From: a virus
Direction: 5' to 3' (one strand)
DNA length: 43,860 nucleotides
IMG/VR virus record: IMGVR_UViG_3300005861_000343
Coordinates: 1-43,860 of that record
Part shown: piece by piece, positions 1 to 7,430 of the stretch
Position numbering within the stretch: the stretch's first letter is position 1
Layout of the letters: each line of letters opens with the position of its first letter
Program-made: the position numbers and the translations under genes
Notes under the pieces: model-generated
What the model saw: the letters and a program-made list of their open reading frames with translations, nothing else
What the model was told of the DNA's origin: nothing
Databases searched by the model: none

Positions 1-735
1 TCAAGCCGCCGTCGAGGCAAGTGCGCGGCGAACACACCTGGCGAGCGCCCGCGCCATCGGGAGCGGCACAGCGTTACCGAGCGCACGGATCTTTGCCTCC
101 ACGGTGAACCCAGGCAGATCCCAGTCGTCTGGCAAGCCCTGCAGCCGCCGATACTCACGGAAAACAGCCGCTGTCTTGTACCCATACGCGGACATAGAAT
201 GCGACCGCAGCCGGCCGCCGCGGCCCAACTTCGGGCGCCAACCGCCGCGCGCCATGCAACGCCGGCTAAATGCTGCACATTCGAGGGCGACCTCCTCGGC
301 ATGCGTATTTAGCGAGCGCCCATCGCGGGTCCCAAAGCTGAAGCGATGTAGCCGACTCTGCTCGCCGCCGATCCATCGGTTGTCGAACAGCGGCGCATGG
401 ACCTTGTACCCTGTGACCAGTGGCAACGGCGCGCGACGGACGTTCTCCATCACGAACCAATCGGGTTGCGCTTCATCGACCACCCGACAAAATTCCGGTA
501 TGAGGTCTTCCGCCAACTTCCCGTGCACTTTCAGGATCAGCGGCCGCAACGTAGTGAAAGGTTGGCAGGGAGTTCCGCCGATTACACCATCGAAGCGCCC
601 GGCGGGCGCATGAAAGCGCTTGACGTTGCCGCCCCACAGAAGATCGGGACCGCGCACGATGGTGAAACCCTCTTCCTCGAACCCGCGATCCAGCAGCCCG
701 ATCCCCGGGAAGAGAGACAGCACCAGATAGCTCAT
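1..735 (-). CDS. DNA (cytosine-5)-methyltransferase
   Basis: This 244-residue protein should methylate cytosine C5 in DNA using S-adenosylmethionine. Visible motifs in order: FPGIG (motif I, about residues 9-13), GGTPCQPF with catalytic Cys57 (motif IV), MENVR (motif VI, about 96-100), QSRLHR (motif VIII, about 126-131) and ALGNAVPLPM (motif X) near the C-terminus. It is short for the family, with a very small target-recognition region. The ATG overlaps the mor stop (ATGA), so it is the last visible gene of the early operon. No partner endonuclease is visible, so it is probably a solitary phage methyltransferase that protects against host restriction; that role is inferred. Confidence 0.93.
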   Translation of the reverse strand: MSYLVLSLFPGIGLLDRGFEEEGFTIVRGPDLLWGGNVKRFHAPAGRFDGVIGGTPCQPFTTLRPLILKVHGKLAEDLIPEFCRVVDEAQPDWFVMENVRRAPLPLVTGYKVHAPLFDNRWIGGEQSRLHRFSFGTRDGRSLNTHAEEVALECAAFSRRCMARGGWRPKLGRGGRLRSHSMSAYGYKTAAVFREYRRLQGLPDDWDLPGFTVEAKIRALGNAVPLPMARALARCVRRALASTAA

Positions 736-1070
736 CGGGCAGCGCCGTCATCGTGGAGGACACGGCGCGCGTGCCGCTCCGTAATAGCCAATTGCCGCGC
801 GATTTCGCGGCATGATAGCCCCTGGCCCAGAAGTGCCCTCACGCGATCCTTGAGACGCGCGGTCTTGCCGGGCCGCGCCGGCACGTCGATCTGCTCGGCG
901 CCCCACGCGCTACTGAGCCGCGCGGCCGCCTCCGCGCCCACTGCCTCCACCAACTGCCGGTCCGGTACTACCGGGACGTAGATTCGCGTGCCCCCGAATT
1001 TTATCGACAGTTGAAGAGCCGCCTCGTCTCCCGCCACCCTACCGATCTCTTCCCACCTGGGCATCTGCAT
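732..1070 (-). CDS. mor: Mor-family transcription activator
   Basis: This 112-residue protein matches the Mor/C activator family of Mu. The N-terminal half has the family signature FGGTRIYVPVVP (about residues 25-36) and the C-terminal part (about 68-108) is a helix-turn-helix of the type CREIARQLAITERHARRVL. Mor dimers activate middle transcription in Mu and C activates late genes. Only one family member is seen here, so it may cover both steps. It starts inside the gemA end (32-bp overlap) and its stop overlaps the methyltransferase start. ATG codons at 1070 and 1064 are both possible. The operon-end position next to gemA matches Mu. Confidence 0.9.
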   Translation of the reverse strand: MQMPRWEEIGRVAGDEAALQLSIKFGGTRIYVPVVPDRQLVEAVGAEAAARLSSAWGAEQIDVPARPGKTARLKDRVRALLGQGLSCREIARQLAITERHARRVLHDDGAAR

Positions 1071-1500
1071 CTCCTACGCGTTTGTGCCACGCCTTGAGAG
1101 CCTCGATCACCACGTTCGCCTGCGGAGGAGTGAGCCAGCCTGGCGAATCCACCTTCACCACGCGCTTCACGAACGCCCGCAGAGCGCGCTCCGAGGAGTC
1201 GCGCAGCGCGCCGGCGCTCTTGAGATCCAACCAGCAGGCGCGGATCTTTCTCAAGATTGCCGATTGCTGGAGCTTTTCGGCTTTTGCTCCTTTGGCCGGC
1301 GCGGGCTCGAATCCGCGACGCCGGAAATGTTCTATGACCGCCGCTCGCTGGGGCGCTGTCAGTTCCGCCGCGCTCGAGTGCCCAGTGAGGTTTGCCAGCA
1401 GCGTGCGGTACGTATCGTCGTCGAGGCGCAACTGCTTCTTGGCGACGTGGATCGCGGCGAGCTGCGCGCGGCGCAGAGCGTCCTGATTTTGATTACTCAT
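1039..1500 (-). CDS. gemA: GemA-like regulatory protein (Mu gp16 family)
   Basis: This 153-residue protein carries the GemA signature: an N-terminal segment of the type KKQLRLDDDTYRTLLANLTG (about residues 21-40), a selection for Ser plus an AELTAPQ turn, and a C-terminal half rich in basic helices with GWLTPPQANVVIEAL. In Mu, GemA modulates host gene expression and DNA topology and lies just ahead of mor, as here. The ATG overlaps the stop of the upstream Gp37/Gp68 gene (ATGA), which fixes the start. The biochemical activity of the family is poorly defined. Confidence 0.9.
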   Translation of the reverse strand: MSNQNQDALRRAQLAAIHVAKKQLRLDDDTYRTLLANLTGHSSAAELTAPQRAAVIEHFRRRGFEPAPAKGAKAEKLQQSAILRKIRACWLDLKSAGALRDSSERALRAFVKRVVKVDSPGWLTPPQANVVIEALKAWHKRVGDADAQVGRDR

Positions 1501-2363
1501 AGCGCGCCTACTGGATATTCACGCACGCGCAGATCCTTGGGCAGTTCGTCTAGATCAGCACCCTTGGGGTCCGAGAATGAGAGCCCGACGCAACCCACAG
1601 GAACTCGGTCGCGCGTTCGCGGCGTAAGAAGCGGCGTGGGAAACGTGTTCCGCCAGAGCGACTCATCCATCGTCGGCACCGCGCCAACCTGCTTCATAAA
1701 GGGCGCGACTTCAGCGGCGCGGCATTGCCGAATCAGGTCGCGCGCCCATGCGAGGTTGAACGGCCGCGCGCCGGCGCCACTCTCGCCGCCGATGATTACC
1801 CAATCGATGCCACGCAGATCGATCATGCCCAGGTCTTCGATCAGCGGCTCGACAGAGAGAAATCGCAGCGCCGCCGGTGTTTGGCGCAGATACTCGATCC
1901 GCGGCAGCGCGGCCCGGTTCTCGACCGACACGCCGAGCCAGACGTTGGGGAGAGCGACGCGCCAGACCGGGCGCTCAAGCAACTCAAGCATTCTTTGTGG
2001 GCGCTTCGTGAGCACCTGGAAGGTATGACGCGGAGCTTGCTCCATCACGCCGAATACCTGCGCGACGAAGCTATCGGGAACATCCTCATGGAACAGATCG
2101 CTCATCGAATTGACGAAGATGCGGCGTGGCCGACGCCAACGTAGGGGCAGATCCAGCGCCTCGGGCACCAACTTGATGGCGTTCGACCATCGCGGTCCTG
2201 CGGTCGTCTGCATGATCAACCCTTCGTAGGCCTTCCGCGGTCCTGAGAAGCGCGCGGCAAGAGCCTCGGCGTAACAGTGCTCGCAGCCGGCGGAGACCCG
2301 CGAGCATCCGCGCACCGGGTTCCAGGTCGCGTCGGTCCATTGAATGCCGGTCTTGTCGCCCAT
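1497..2363 (-). CDS. phage Gp37/Gp68 family protein (DUF5131, radical-SAM-like)
   Basis: This 288-residue protein begins with the family signature GIQWTDATWNPVRGCSR and the cysteine cluster C-x6-C-x2-C in GCSRVSAGCEHCYAE, which resembles a radical-SAM iron-sulfur motif. Later blocks include FVNSMSDLFHEDVP, FQVLTKRP, LGVSVEN, FLSVEPL and IIGGESGAGARP, all typical of the Gp37/Gp68 family found in many phages and islands. Its reaction is not established. ATG at 2363 is chosen because the family starts with this sequence and a GAGG lies about 10 bases upstream. It sits 4 bases after the small TubC-like gene and overlaps gemA. Confidence 0.85.
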   Translation of the reverse strand: MGDKTGIQWTDATWNPVRGCSRVSAGCEHCYAEALAARFSGPRKAYEGLIMQTTAGPRWSNAIKLVPEALDLPLRWRRPRRIFVNSMSDLFHEDVPDSFVAQVFGVMEQAPRHTFQVLTKRPQRMLELLERPVWRVALPNVWLGVSVENRAALPRIEYLRQTPAALRFLSVEPLIEDLGMIDLRGIDWVIIGGESGAGARPFNLAWARDLIRQCRAAEVAPFMKQVGAVPTMDESLWRNTFPTPLLTPRTRDRVPVGCVGLSFSDPKGADLDELPKDLRVREYPVGAL

Positions 2364-2367
2364 AGAT

Positions 2368-2577
2368 CTAATTCCTCGCGCCCAAGGCAATCACAAGCAT
2401 CATGAGGCGCCCCCAGTGGGCGCGGATATCGCCGAGTCGCGCATGCGCCAGTTTGCGAGCGCCGTCGCAAGTCGGAATGATCGTCAGCCAGAGGCCAGGA
2501 GAGCCCACACCGTCGTGCACGAACAGGTAGCAACCAGCGCTGGTAAGCTCTTCGAGCAGCGCAGCGGCGGTCATCAT
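2368..2577 (-). CDS. small TubC-docking-domain-like protein
   Basis: This protein of about 69 residues has the pattern of the TubC N-terminal docking fold: MTAAALLEELTSAGCYLFV at the start, a central beta stretch, then LGDIRAHWGRLMMLV matching the usual 'LR..IR.HK..LL' end. In polyketide synthases such domains dock partner modules, but free-standing versions occur in phage and mobile DNA with unknown function. Start: a TTG at 2595 opens the frame, but ATG at 2577 has GAGG six bases upstream, so it is preferred. It lies just after the preceding winged-helix gene. The similarity is from pattern only and moderate. Confidence 0.6.
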   Translation of the reverse strand: MMTAAALLEELTSAGCYLFVHDGVGSPGLWLTIIPTCDGARKLAHARLGDIRAHWGRLMMLVIALGARN

Positions 2578-2579
2578 CG

Positions 2580-3026
2580 TTATCCTCGCACCCAAATGAT
2601 GGCGGACTTGCCCGAGGCATTGCGCCCTCGCCGCCCGCTGTCTTTCACCAGGCCGCGCCGGCGCAACTCGCTCAAGCGCGGGCGCACCGTGAGCGGGTTA
2701 CGCCGCAGAGCCACGGCGATGTCATCGGCGGTCGCGCCTTCGGAGTGACTATCGAGCCACGCCAGGACCTCCTGCAGCACCGCGATCGCGAGCGCGACTC
2801 CCGAGCTGGCGCGCCGCTTTTGGGCATCGCGAATCTGACCCATCAGCGCGCCAGCGAGCGCGCCGATCGATTCGCCGGCCGCCAGAGAAGTATCGGTCGC
2901 GCCCTTGGAAGCCGGCGGGAGACGGCGCAGCGGGCTGCGCCCGTAGAGCGGCAGCCCGAGCTGCGGAGTAGGACCGCGATTGCTCACTGGGCGCGCCTCA
3001 AAGTCGCGCTTGAGAGTACCACTCAT
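2580..3026 (-). CDS. winged-helix DNA-binding protein, early region
   Basis: This protein of 148 residues has a low-complexity, proline- and arginine-rich N-terminal third and a C-terminal winged helix (about residues 90-148). The helix-turn-helix pattern is GATADDIAVALRRNPLTVRP followed by RLSELRRRGLVKDSGRRGR, the usual wing region. It probably binds DNA and may act in regulation or replication. The ATG overlaps the ASCH gene stop (ATGA) and so fixes the start. It is one of three small winged-helix proteins in this operon (see 3558-4004 and 6078-6509). No named family was recognised. Confidence 0.72.
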   Translation of the reverse strand: MSGTLKRDFEARPVSNRGPTPQLGLPLYGRSPLRRLPPASKGATDTSLAAGESIGALAGALMGQIRDAQKRRASSGVALAIAVLQEVLAWLDSHSEGATADDIAVALRRNPLTVRPRLSELRRRGLVKDSGRRGRNASGKSAIIWVRG

Positions 3027-3472
3027 CGCGGTCCCCTCCACTCCCACAGACCTAACGCGCCTCGCGCCGGCACGGGGCGATCGAGTGGAACAATGTCGTC
3101 CAGTATCCAAGCGTAGCGGCCCGGTGAATAGTCGCCAAAGGCTTCTTCGAACTCGGCGACCTTCGGCAGCGTGGAAAGGCGATCAAGTCGCGATTTGACG
3201 TCGGCAAATGAGGCGATCCGAATACACGCTCGGAGTTGCGCGGTCGCGACGACGGCGCCCCGCGGCATGTCTACCAGAATCTCGTCACCGTTGAGCAGAC
3301 GGTGGCAAAACGGCTCCGACATGCAGAGTTCCCGATCCCGGTTGGGAAAGACCTTCGCTGCGTGAATCGCGAGTCTCCCCATGTAGCGGGTGCCCCAAGA
3401 GCGCGTTTCGATTCGCTTGGCTCCGAGCGCGATCAGTGTGGCCCAGGGTTGCGTCAAGGTTAGCGCCTTCAT
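3023..3472 (-). CDS. ASCH-domain protein
   Basis: This 149-residue protein starts MKALTLTQPWATLIALGAKR followed by IETRSWGTRYMGRLAIHAAK, the hallmark of phage and bacterial ASCH domains (a PUA-like beta-barrel that binds RNA or modified nucleobases). The fold continues with PRGAVVATAQL and ends with RYAWILDDIVPLDRPVPARG and LGLWEW, both typical closing elements. Family members include RNA-binding and nucleoside-deaminating proteins; the specific role here is unknown. ATG at 3472 has GGAGG about 6 bases upstream (CGGAGGTACGC), better than upstream in-frame starts. The end overlaps the next gene by ATGA. Confidence 0.85.
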   Translation of the reverse strand: MKALTLTQPWATLIALGAKRIETRSWGTRYMGRLAIHAAKVFPNRDRELCMSEPFCHRLLNGDEILVDMPRGAVVATAQLRACIRIASFADVKSRLDRLSTLPKVAEFEEAFGDYSPGRYAWILDDIVPLDRPVPARGALGLWEWRGPR

Positions 3473-3557
3473 GCGTACCTCCGAGCGATCAGAGACGGGG
3501 CGCCGACGCATCGGAGGGCGCCGTGCGATTCGAGAAGATCGGTGACCTGGTTCGAGG

Positions 3558-4004
3558 TCATATCGTCGCCCGCGCGCGGCCTTTCTCCGTGAGTGCCCAG
3601 TCCCCGTTGGTTGTCCTGTCCACGAGGCCTTGTCCGCGCAGCGCGTGCATCGCCTGGTAACCTGCGCCCATCGTGCCGCCAAATTCCTCGACCAACGCCG
3701 CCAGGCTGTAAGAGCCGCCGTCCTGCGCGAGCAGTTTGAGGGCGCGGGCGGCGAATCCCTCCGCCTGTCGGCGGGAAGGCTTCGCTACTCCTTCTTTCTT
3801 CGCGCGCCGAGGTCGAATGAGTGAGAGCAGTTCGCGCTCGATGCGTTTACACTCGGCTGCGGCTGCCTTGAAGGCTGCCTGCGCGTCCGCTAGGGCGCCC
3901 CGCTCCTTTTCCACTTGGCCGCGCGCGAGGGATAGTCGCCGCGCGCCTTCTTCGATCCCGCGCGCCCAATCCGGGGCGGTTGCCGCTTCGGTTGTTTTAG
4001 CCAT
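3558..4004 (-). CDS. coiled-coil plus winged-helix protein
   Basis: This 148-residue protein has a heptad-rich helix at about residues 15-60 (ARRLSLARGQVEKERGAL and following, rich in Ala, Glu and Lys), a basic linker (PRRAKKEGVAKPSRRQ), and a C-terminal winged helix at about 85-145 containing SYSLAALVEEFGGTMGAGYQ and a wing LVDRTTNGDWALTEKGRARA. It probably dimerises and binds DNA. ATG at 4004 is preferred because GAGGT lies 8 bases upstream. It follows the zinc-cluster gene by 10 bases, and an 85-base gap follows before the ASCH gene; that gap shows nothing coding. Family unknown. Confidence 0.72.
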   Translation of the reverse strand: MAKTTEAATAPDWARGIEEGARRLSLARGQVEKERGALADAQAAFKAAAAECKRIERELLSLIRPRRAKKEGVAKPSRRQAEGFAARALKLLAQDGGSYSLAALVEEFGGTMGAGYQAMHALRGQGLVDRTTNGDWALTEKGRARATI

Positions 4005-4014
4005 GGTTCTTACC

Positions 4015-4419
4015 TCAGTCGGGCCATTTCGACCCGTTGCTGATTTGCCACTGGAGCATCTCCATCTCGACGTAGCGCGCGCTGGAGTGCTTTTCGCGCG
4101 ACGCGCCATGCATCAACGCGAGGGTGCGCCAGATGCTCACGATGATCGGAGCCAAGCGGTCCTGGGCGCGCAGGACGAAAACCGGCTCGTCGTGTCCGAG
4201 AGACTCGATTCTTCTCTTTTCTGGAGCGCCCTCGGCGCCCGACGACGTAAGGCCCCAGATCTCATCATTCAGCTGATGGCTCAGAAGCCGGCTCAGAAGC
4301 ACGGCGCATTCGTCGCAGAGACGCAGGCGGACCAGGGCGCCGGGTTCGCTCCGGATGCGGTAGCCGCTCTTCACCACCCGGCATAGCGTGCAGATTCCAA
4401 CATCGACACCGATCGTCAT
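4015..4419 (-). CDS. hypothetical early protein with a CxxC...CxxC zinc-binding pair
   Basis: This 134-residue protein of unknown function carries CTLC (about residues 10-13) and CDEC (about 35-38) in its N-terminal 40 residues, a spacing that suits a single treble-clef or zinc-ribbon site. The rest is mixed helical with a basic middle (APEKRRIESLGHDE) and a tryptophan-rich end (QWQISNGSKWPD). The ATG overlaps the gam stop (ATGA), so the start is secure. It is one of several zinc-cluster proteins in this operon. It could be a DNA- or RNA-binding accessory protein, but no family was recognised. Confidence 0.72.
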   Translation of the reverse strand: MTIGVDVGICTLCRVVKSGYRIRSEPGALVRLRLCDECAVLLSRLLSHQLNDEIWGLTSSGAEGAPEKRRIESLGHDEPVFVLRAQDRLAPIIVSIWRTLALMHGASREKHSSARYVEMEMLQWQISNGSKWPD

Positions 4420-4940
4420 GGCCGGGCTTCCTCCGCATCCGGGCGCTGCAGGTCGGCCTCGAATGGCCGCACGATGAAGTCCTCACCGGCGCTGCGGATC
4501 TTCACGCCGGCGATGGCCTGCGCCTCCTCGGGCGCCGCAAGCATCGCCTGCCGATCGATCGACTCGACCACGCGCAGGAAGCGGCTGCCGACGGCACGCA
4601 TGAGCTCCAGCACCTTCTTGGCGTTGGAGATGACGACCCGCGGCGGCTTGGTGCGCCATGAGATCTCGCCGGCCGCGAATTTGTAGGACTTAACGCGCCC
4701 GCCGCGGGTCAGCTCCTCGCGATTGGCTTCGCACCATGCGCGCAGCCCGCGGGTGAGGATCTCGATCCGCTCCTTGTGCGGCCGCGCCTGCAGCTCGTGG
4801 GCTTCCTTGACGATCGCCAGCGCCTCGCGCATCTCAGTCTCGACCCGCGCGCGCTCGCGCTGCGCGATGCCAATCCGCTTAATGAAGGAGTTGGCCTCGT
4901 AGGCGTCGCGCGGGATATCGACTTTCGACGAAGTAGTCAC
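4416..4940 (-). CDS. gam: Mu Gam-like DNA-end protection protein
   Basis: This 174-residue protein matches phage Mu Gam, a Ku-like dimer that binds double-strand DNA ends and blocks exonucleases such as RecBCD. It begins with a long charged helix (FIKRIGIAQRERARVETEMR and following, residues about 18-60), then LTRGLRAWCEANREEL, the beta hairpin GGRVKSYKFAAGEISWRTKP, and VVISNAKKVLELM, all family landmarks. Length is the same as Mu Gam. GTG at 4940 is chosen: it overlaps the preceding stop (GTGA) and has GGAGG 6 bases upstream. Confidence 0.92.
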   Translation of the reverse strand: MTTSSKVDIPRDAYEANSFIKRIGIAQRERARVETEMREALAIVKEAHELQARPHKERIEILTRGLRAWCEANREELTRGGRVKSYKFAAGEISWRTKPPRVVISNAKKVLELMRAVGSRFLRVVESIDRQAMLAAPEEAQAIAGVKIRSAGEDFIVRPFEADLQRPDAEEARP

Positions 4941-5143
4941 AAGGAACCTCCGATCTCGGCGACGAAGGCGCCCTCGACCGTGTAGGGGTCTATGCGCTCT
5001 TCGGACGAGCATTCGATGTGATGAAGCGGCCGGTCGATGGTCAGGGCAATTTCGACGGCAGCATCGGGCCACTTGGCTTTGACGAAAGCCGCCACGGTGG
5101 TGGCCTTTACATGATCGGCGATCGCGTACACTACCTGGATCAT
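4937..5143 (-). CDS. hypothetical small early protein
   Basis: This 68-residue protein has an alternating beta-alpha pattern (MIQVVYAIADHVKATTVAAF, then AKWPDAAVEIALT) and an acidic end (EERIDPYTVEGAFVAEIGG). No family was recognised. The start ATG shares a base with the stop of the DnaA-like gene (TGATG), and its stop overlaps the gam GTG start (GTGA), so it is translationally coupled on both sides and very likely real. Composition suggests a small soluble cytosolic protein. Confidence 0.68.
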   Translation of the reverse strand: MIQVVYAIADHVKATTVAAFVKAKWPDAAVEIALTIDRPLHHIECSSEERIDPYTVEGAFVAEIGGSL

Positions 5144-5673
5144 CAGGCGTACTCCTCTTGGGCGCCGGGATCGTCTTGGACCCGAGCGCGAGTTCTCAAA
5201 TCTGCCTCGAGGCGCGCGAGCTTGGCGCCGAACTGCGGTTGTTCCTGCGCGCGGCGTGCGGTGACCTGGAGCGCGTGTATGACGGTGCTGTGATCGCGCT
5301 CGAAGAGCTTGCCCACGGCGACCGTGGACAGACCGGTCAGCCGATGCGCCAGGGTGATGGCCACCATGCGCGCGCACGAAACATTCTGCCGACGACTGCG
5401 GGACAGCAGATCATCCGGTTGGAGATGATAAAGGCCGCTGACCACCAAGCGGATCTCTTCCGCGCGGCGCACCGCGGGCGCGGCACGACCGGTCCGCAGC
5501 CACGACTTGGATTGTTGCGCTTGCCACTGCTCGAGGAGCCTTGCGCACCAGCGACAGTAGTAGTCTGGCTCGCCGAGGGTGAGATTGCCCTGGGCGTCGA
5601 AGTGCGCGGTATGAATCGCTGCGCCCGTCTCCTGGAGGCGCCCCCCGCAGGCGGCGCAGATTAAGATAGCCAT
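5143..5673 (-). CDS. zinc-ribbon protein with DnaA domain IV (DnaA-box binding)
   Basis: This 176-residue protein joins two domains. Residues 1-50 hold Cys6, Cys9, Cys40 and Cys43, a likely zinc ribbon. Residues about 70-150 match the C-terminal DNA-binding domain IV of DnaA, including CARMVAITLAHRLTGLSTVA and the diagnostic RDHSTVIHAL (about 126-135), the DnaA-box recognition signature. The AAA+ ATPase domain of DnaA is absent, so it can bind but not assemble like DnaA. It may recruit or block the host replication machinery, or regulate genes that carry DnaA boxes; both are inference. ATG at 5673 has GAGG about 9 bases upstream. Confidence 0.85.
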   Translation of the reverse strand: MAILICAACGGRLQETGAAIHTAHFDAQGNLTLGEPDYYCRWCARLLEQWQAQQSKSWLRTGRAAPAVRRAEEIRLVVSGLYHLQPDDLLSRSRRQNVSCARMVAITLAHRLTGLSTVAVGKLFERDHSTVIHALQVTARRAQEQPQFGAKLARLEADLRTRARVQDDPGAQEEYA

Positions 5674-5698
5674 TGGCCTACCTCGTCCTTTCCTACTT

Positions 5699-5911
5699 CT
5701 ACGCGGCCGGATCGTCTCCGGGCACTGCCTTCTTCGAGCCTTCGAGCGTGCGCAGGATTCGATATACAATCCGACCGTGCTTGTCCGGGTGCGCCTTGCT
5801 GCGGTGATCCACGAGCCTGTGCGTTGGACCCGATTTGACAGGACGGCTCAGATCAATCTTTTCGCCGCATAGCGAGCACACGGCGATCTTGTGCTCGATC
5901 ACGGCCGCCAT
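5699..5911 (-). CDS. small C2H2-like zinc-finger protein
   Basis: This 70-residue protein has CSLC (about residues 12-15) followed by two histidines in THRLVDHRSKAHPDKH, a likely zinc finger, then a basic tail. The frame is open further upstream, but ATG at 5911 is preferred because the Cys pair follows it and an AGAGGATC lies 8 bases upstream. It overlaps the preceding small zinc-cluster gene by 13 bases. Probably a nucleic-acid-binding accessory protein; no family recognised. Confidence 0.7.
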   Translation of the reverse strand: MAAVIEHKIAVCSLCGEKIDLSRPVKSGPTHRLVDHRSKAHPDKHGRIVYRILRTLEGSKKAVPGDDPAA

Positions 5912-6081
5912 TGGCTGATCCTCTTGCGAGCCGCGGCCAACGCCCCGCGCCAGCATCGAAAGCACAGATCGTGTTTGTGGTCGCGCTTGAAGCGCCCGTG
6001 GGCCACAAACAGGGCGCGGCGCACCCCGCATCCCAGGCACATTCGCTGTTGGTGGTGATATCTGATTGCCGCGGCTCTCAT
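5899..6081 (-). CDS. small zinc-cluster protein (CxxC...CxxC)
   Basis: This 60-residue protein has CLGC at about residues 15-18 and CFRC at about 40-43, with a basic, tryptophan-containing C-terminus (RKRISQWRP). The spacing suits one zinc site. ATG at 6081 overlaps the stop of the upstream winged-helix gene (ATGA), a strong coupling cue. The function is unknown, but the fold and basic charge suggest nucleic-acid binding. Confidence 0.68.
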   Translation of the reverse strand: MRAAAIRYHHQQRMCLGCGVRRALFVAHGRFKRDHKHDLCFRCWRGALAAARKRISQWRP

Positions 6082-6509
6082 TGATCACGGCTCCCTGGCG
6101 TGCTACCAGCGTCCGTCTCATAGCCCAGGCGCTCCACATAGGCGCCCAGCGCCCGCAACCGCTGGTCGCATCGTCTCAGCTCGGCCAGCAGCCGCGCGCG
6201 TCGCGTGCGTTCCTCCGCGATCACGATGTTGGGGTCGAGCAGCACGGACCGCTCAACGCGCGGAGCAATGGGTCCGGTATCGCGCACCAACCGATAGGTT
6301 TGTCCCTGCCACCCGTGTTTGGGTGTCCCGACGATCTCCACGTAGCCGCCGCGCTGCAGCGCGTTCACGTAGCGCTCGACGCGCTTGCGCGCGACCGCGG
6401 CGAGCTCGGCGAGTTGGGTAATGCGAAAACCGCCAGGCGACATCCGCATCGATGCCCAGACCCTGCGACGCAGCTCGCTCGGCTTGCCGGCCAGATCATG
6501 CGGCGGCAT
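6078..6509 (-). CDS. winged-helix protein following transposition gene B
   Basis: This 143-residue protein has a winged helix at about residues 15-75: PSELRRRVWASMRMSPGGFR, TQLAELAAVARKRVERYVNA and the wing LQRGGYVEIVGTPKHGW. The C-terminal 60 residues form an Arg- and Leu-rich helix. It probably binds DNA. ATG at 6509 lies 14 bases inside the B gene end, as expected for coupled phage genes; the longer upstream frame is arginine-rich and looks non-coding. No family name is assigned. Confidence 0.75.
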   Translation of the reverse strand: MPPHDLAGKPSELRRRVWASMRMSPGGFRITQLAELAAVARKRVERYVNALQRGGYVEIVGTPKHGWQGQTYRLVRDTGPIAPRVERSVLLDPNIVIAEERTRRARLLAELRRCDQRLRALGAYVERLGYETDAGSTPGSRDQ

Positions 6510-7266
6510 GGCTCGCTGCTCGCTCTTCGCTGACCGAGTCCAGGTCAACGACGCTACGCGTCGATCGCAGCGCGTATGCGAACTCGAAGCCTTCGGGGAG
6601 GTCACTCGCGCCAACGCGCTGCTTGCCGCGCCGGCGCGCCAGGCGCTCGATGCGCTCCAGCGCGACCCGGATTGCTCTGGCGCTCCCGCGTGTCTCCTCA
6701 TGGAGGCGCCGAATTAGGTCGTCGGCGAGCTCGATCTCGCACAGCGTGGTTGCCAACGTGCGCACGTCCCGGAGATCGCACGGGCCGAACTCGATCCATT
6801 GCGCCACGCGGCTGGAGAGCTGCGGAAGCGACTGGACGACGCGCGAGAGTTTTGACATGCCGATCAGTACGAGGGGGGCCTGCGTCTGATCGTGGATCGA
6901 GCGCAACGTCTCGACCATCCGTAGCCTATCCACCAGGCGGTCGGCCTCATCGATGAAGATGGCGCGCGGCCGCTCGCGCAGGGCGCCGAGCACCCGCTCG
7001 AAGTTGACGCGCGTGGCGTGCGCTCGCTCGGCACCCAGTTCGATTGCCAGGTCCCCCAACATCCAATTGGGCGACCAGTCCGGCAGGGCCTCGACCCACA
7101 CGGCCGCTTCGAGCAGACAGATATGCTTGGCCGAGGTGGTCTTGCCGAGTCCGACCGGTCCGGAGACCAGGCCGATGCCCGGCGTCCCAGGACTGCGGAA
7201 CAGCAGCCCGTGAGCGGCTTGCAGCAGCCGCTTGAGATTTGAGGTTTGCGCGATCGCGTTACGCAT
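6496..7266 (-). CDS. B: MuB-like transposition target ATPase
   Basis: This 256-residue AAA+ ATPase binds target DNA and delivers it to the transposase. Walker A is GPVGLGKTT (residues 36-44) and Walker B is IFIDE (103-107), followed by sensor-like LVLIGMSKL. The C-terminal part is helical and basic, as in transposon B/C ATPases (Mu B, TnsC type). It is shorter than Mu B because the N-terminal helix-turn-helix domain is absent. ATG at 7266 is chosen because it starts the conserved core and overlaps the Cys-rich mini-gene; the upstream frame is arginine-rich. It sits directly downstream of transposase A. Confidence 0.93.
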   Translation of the reverse strand: MRNAIAQTSNLKRLLQAAHGLLFRSPGTPGIGLVSGPVGLGKTTSAKHICLLEAAVWVEALPDWSPNWMLGDLAIELGAERAHATRVNFERVLGALRERPRAIFIDEADRLVDRLRMVETLRSIHDQTQAPLVLIGMSKLSRVVQSLPQLSSRVAQWIEFGPCDLRDVRTLATTLCEIELADDLIRRLHEETRGSARAIRVALERIERLARRRGKQRVGASDLPEGFEFAYALRSTRSVVDLDSVSEERAASHAAA

Positions 7267-7417
7267 TGGCCTGTTTCTCCGCCGGATGATAAATACCAGC
7301 AGCCCAGGCGTCCGCCTGGCAGCACGCGAGGCATTTGCCGCAGCGGTTGCTGTGCGCCGCGTCCGCACAATAGCGGCAGCGTTTTGTCGCACTCTTCGCA
7401 CTCTTCTTGCGCTTCAT
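7259..7417 (-). CDS. Cys-rich mini-protein between transposase A and B
   Basis: This 52-residue protein contains CRYC (residues 14-17) and a CGKCLACC cluster (26-33), a very likely zinc-binding unit after a Lys-rich N-terminus (MKRKKSAKSATKRC). AAGGAG lies 6 bases upstream of the ATG, and its stop overlaps the B gene start, so it is coupled to both neighbours. Function unknown; the location suggests an accessory of transposition. No family recognised. Confidence 0.72.
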   Translation of the reverse strand: MKRKKSAKSATKRCRYCADAAHSNRCGKCLACCQADAWAAGIYHPAEKQANA

Positions 7418-7430
7418 GGACTTCTCCTTT

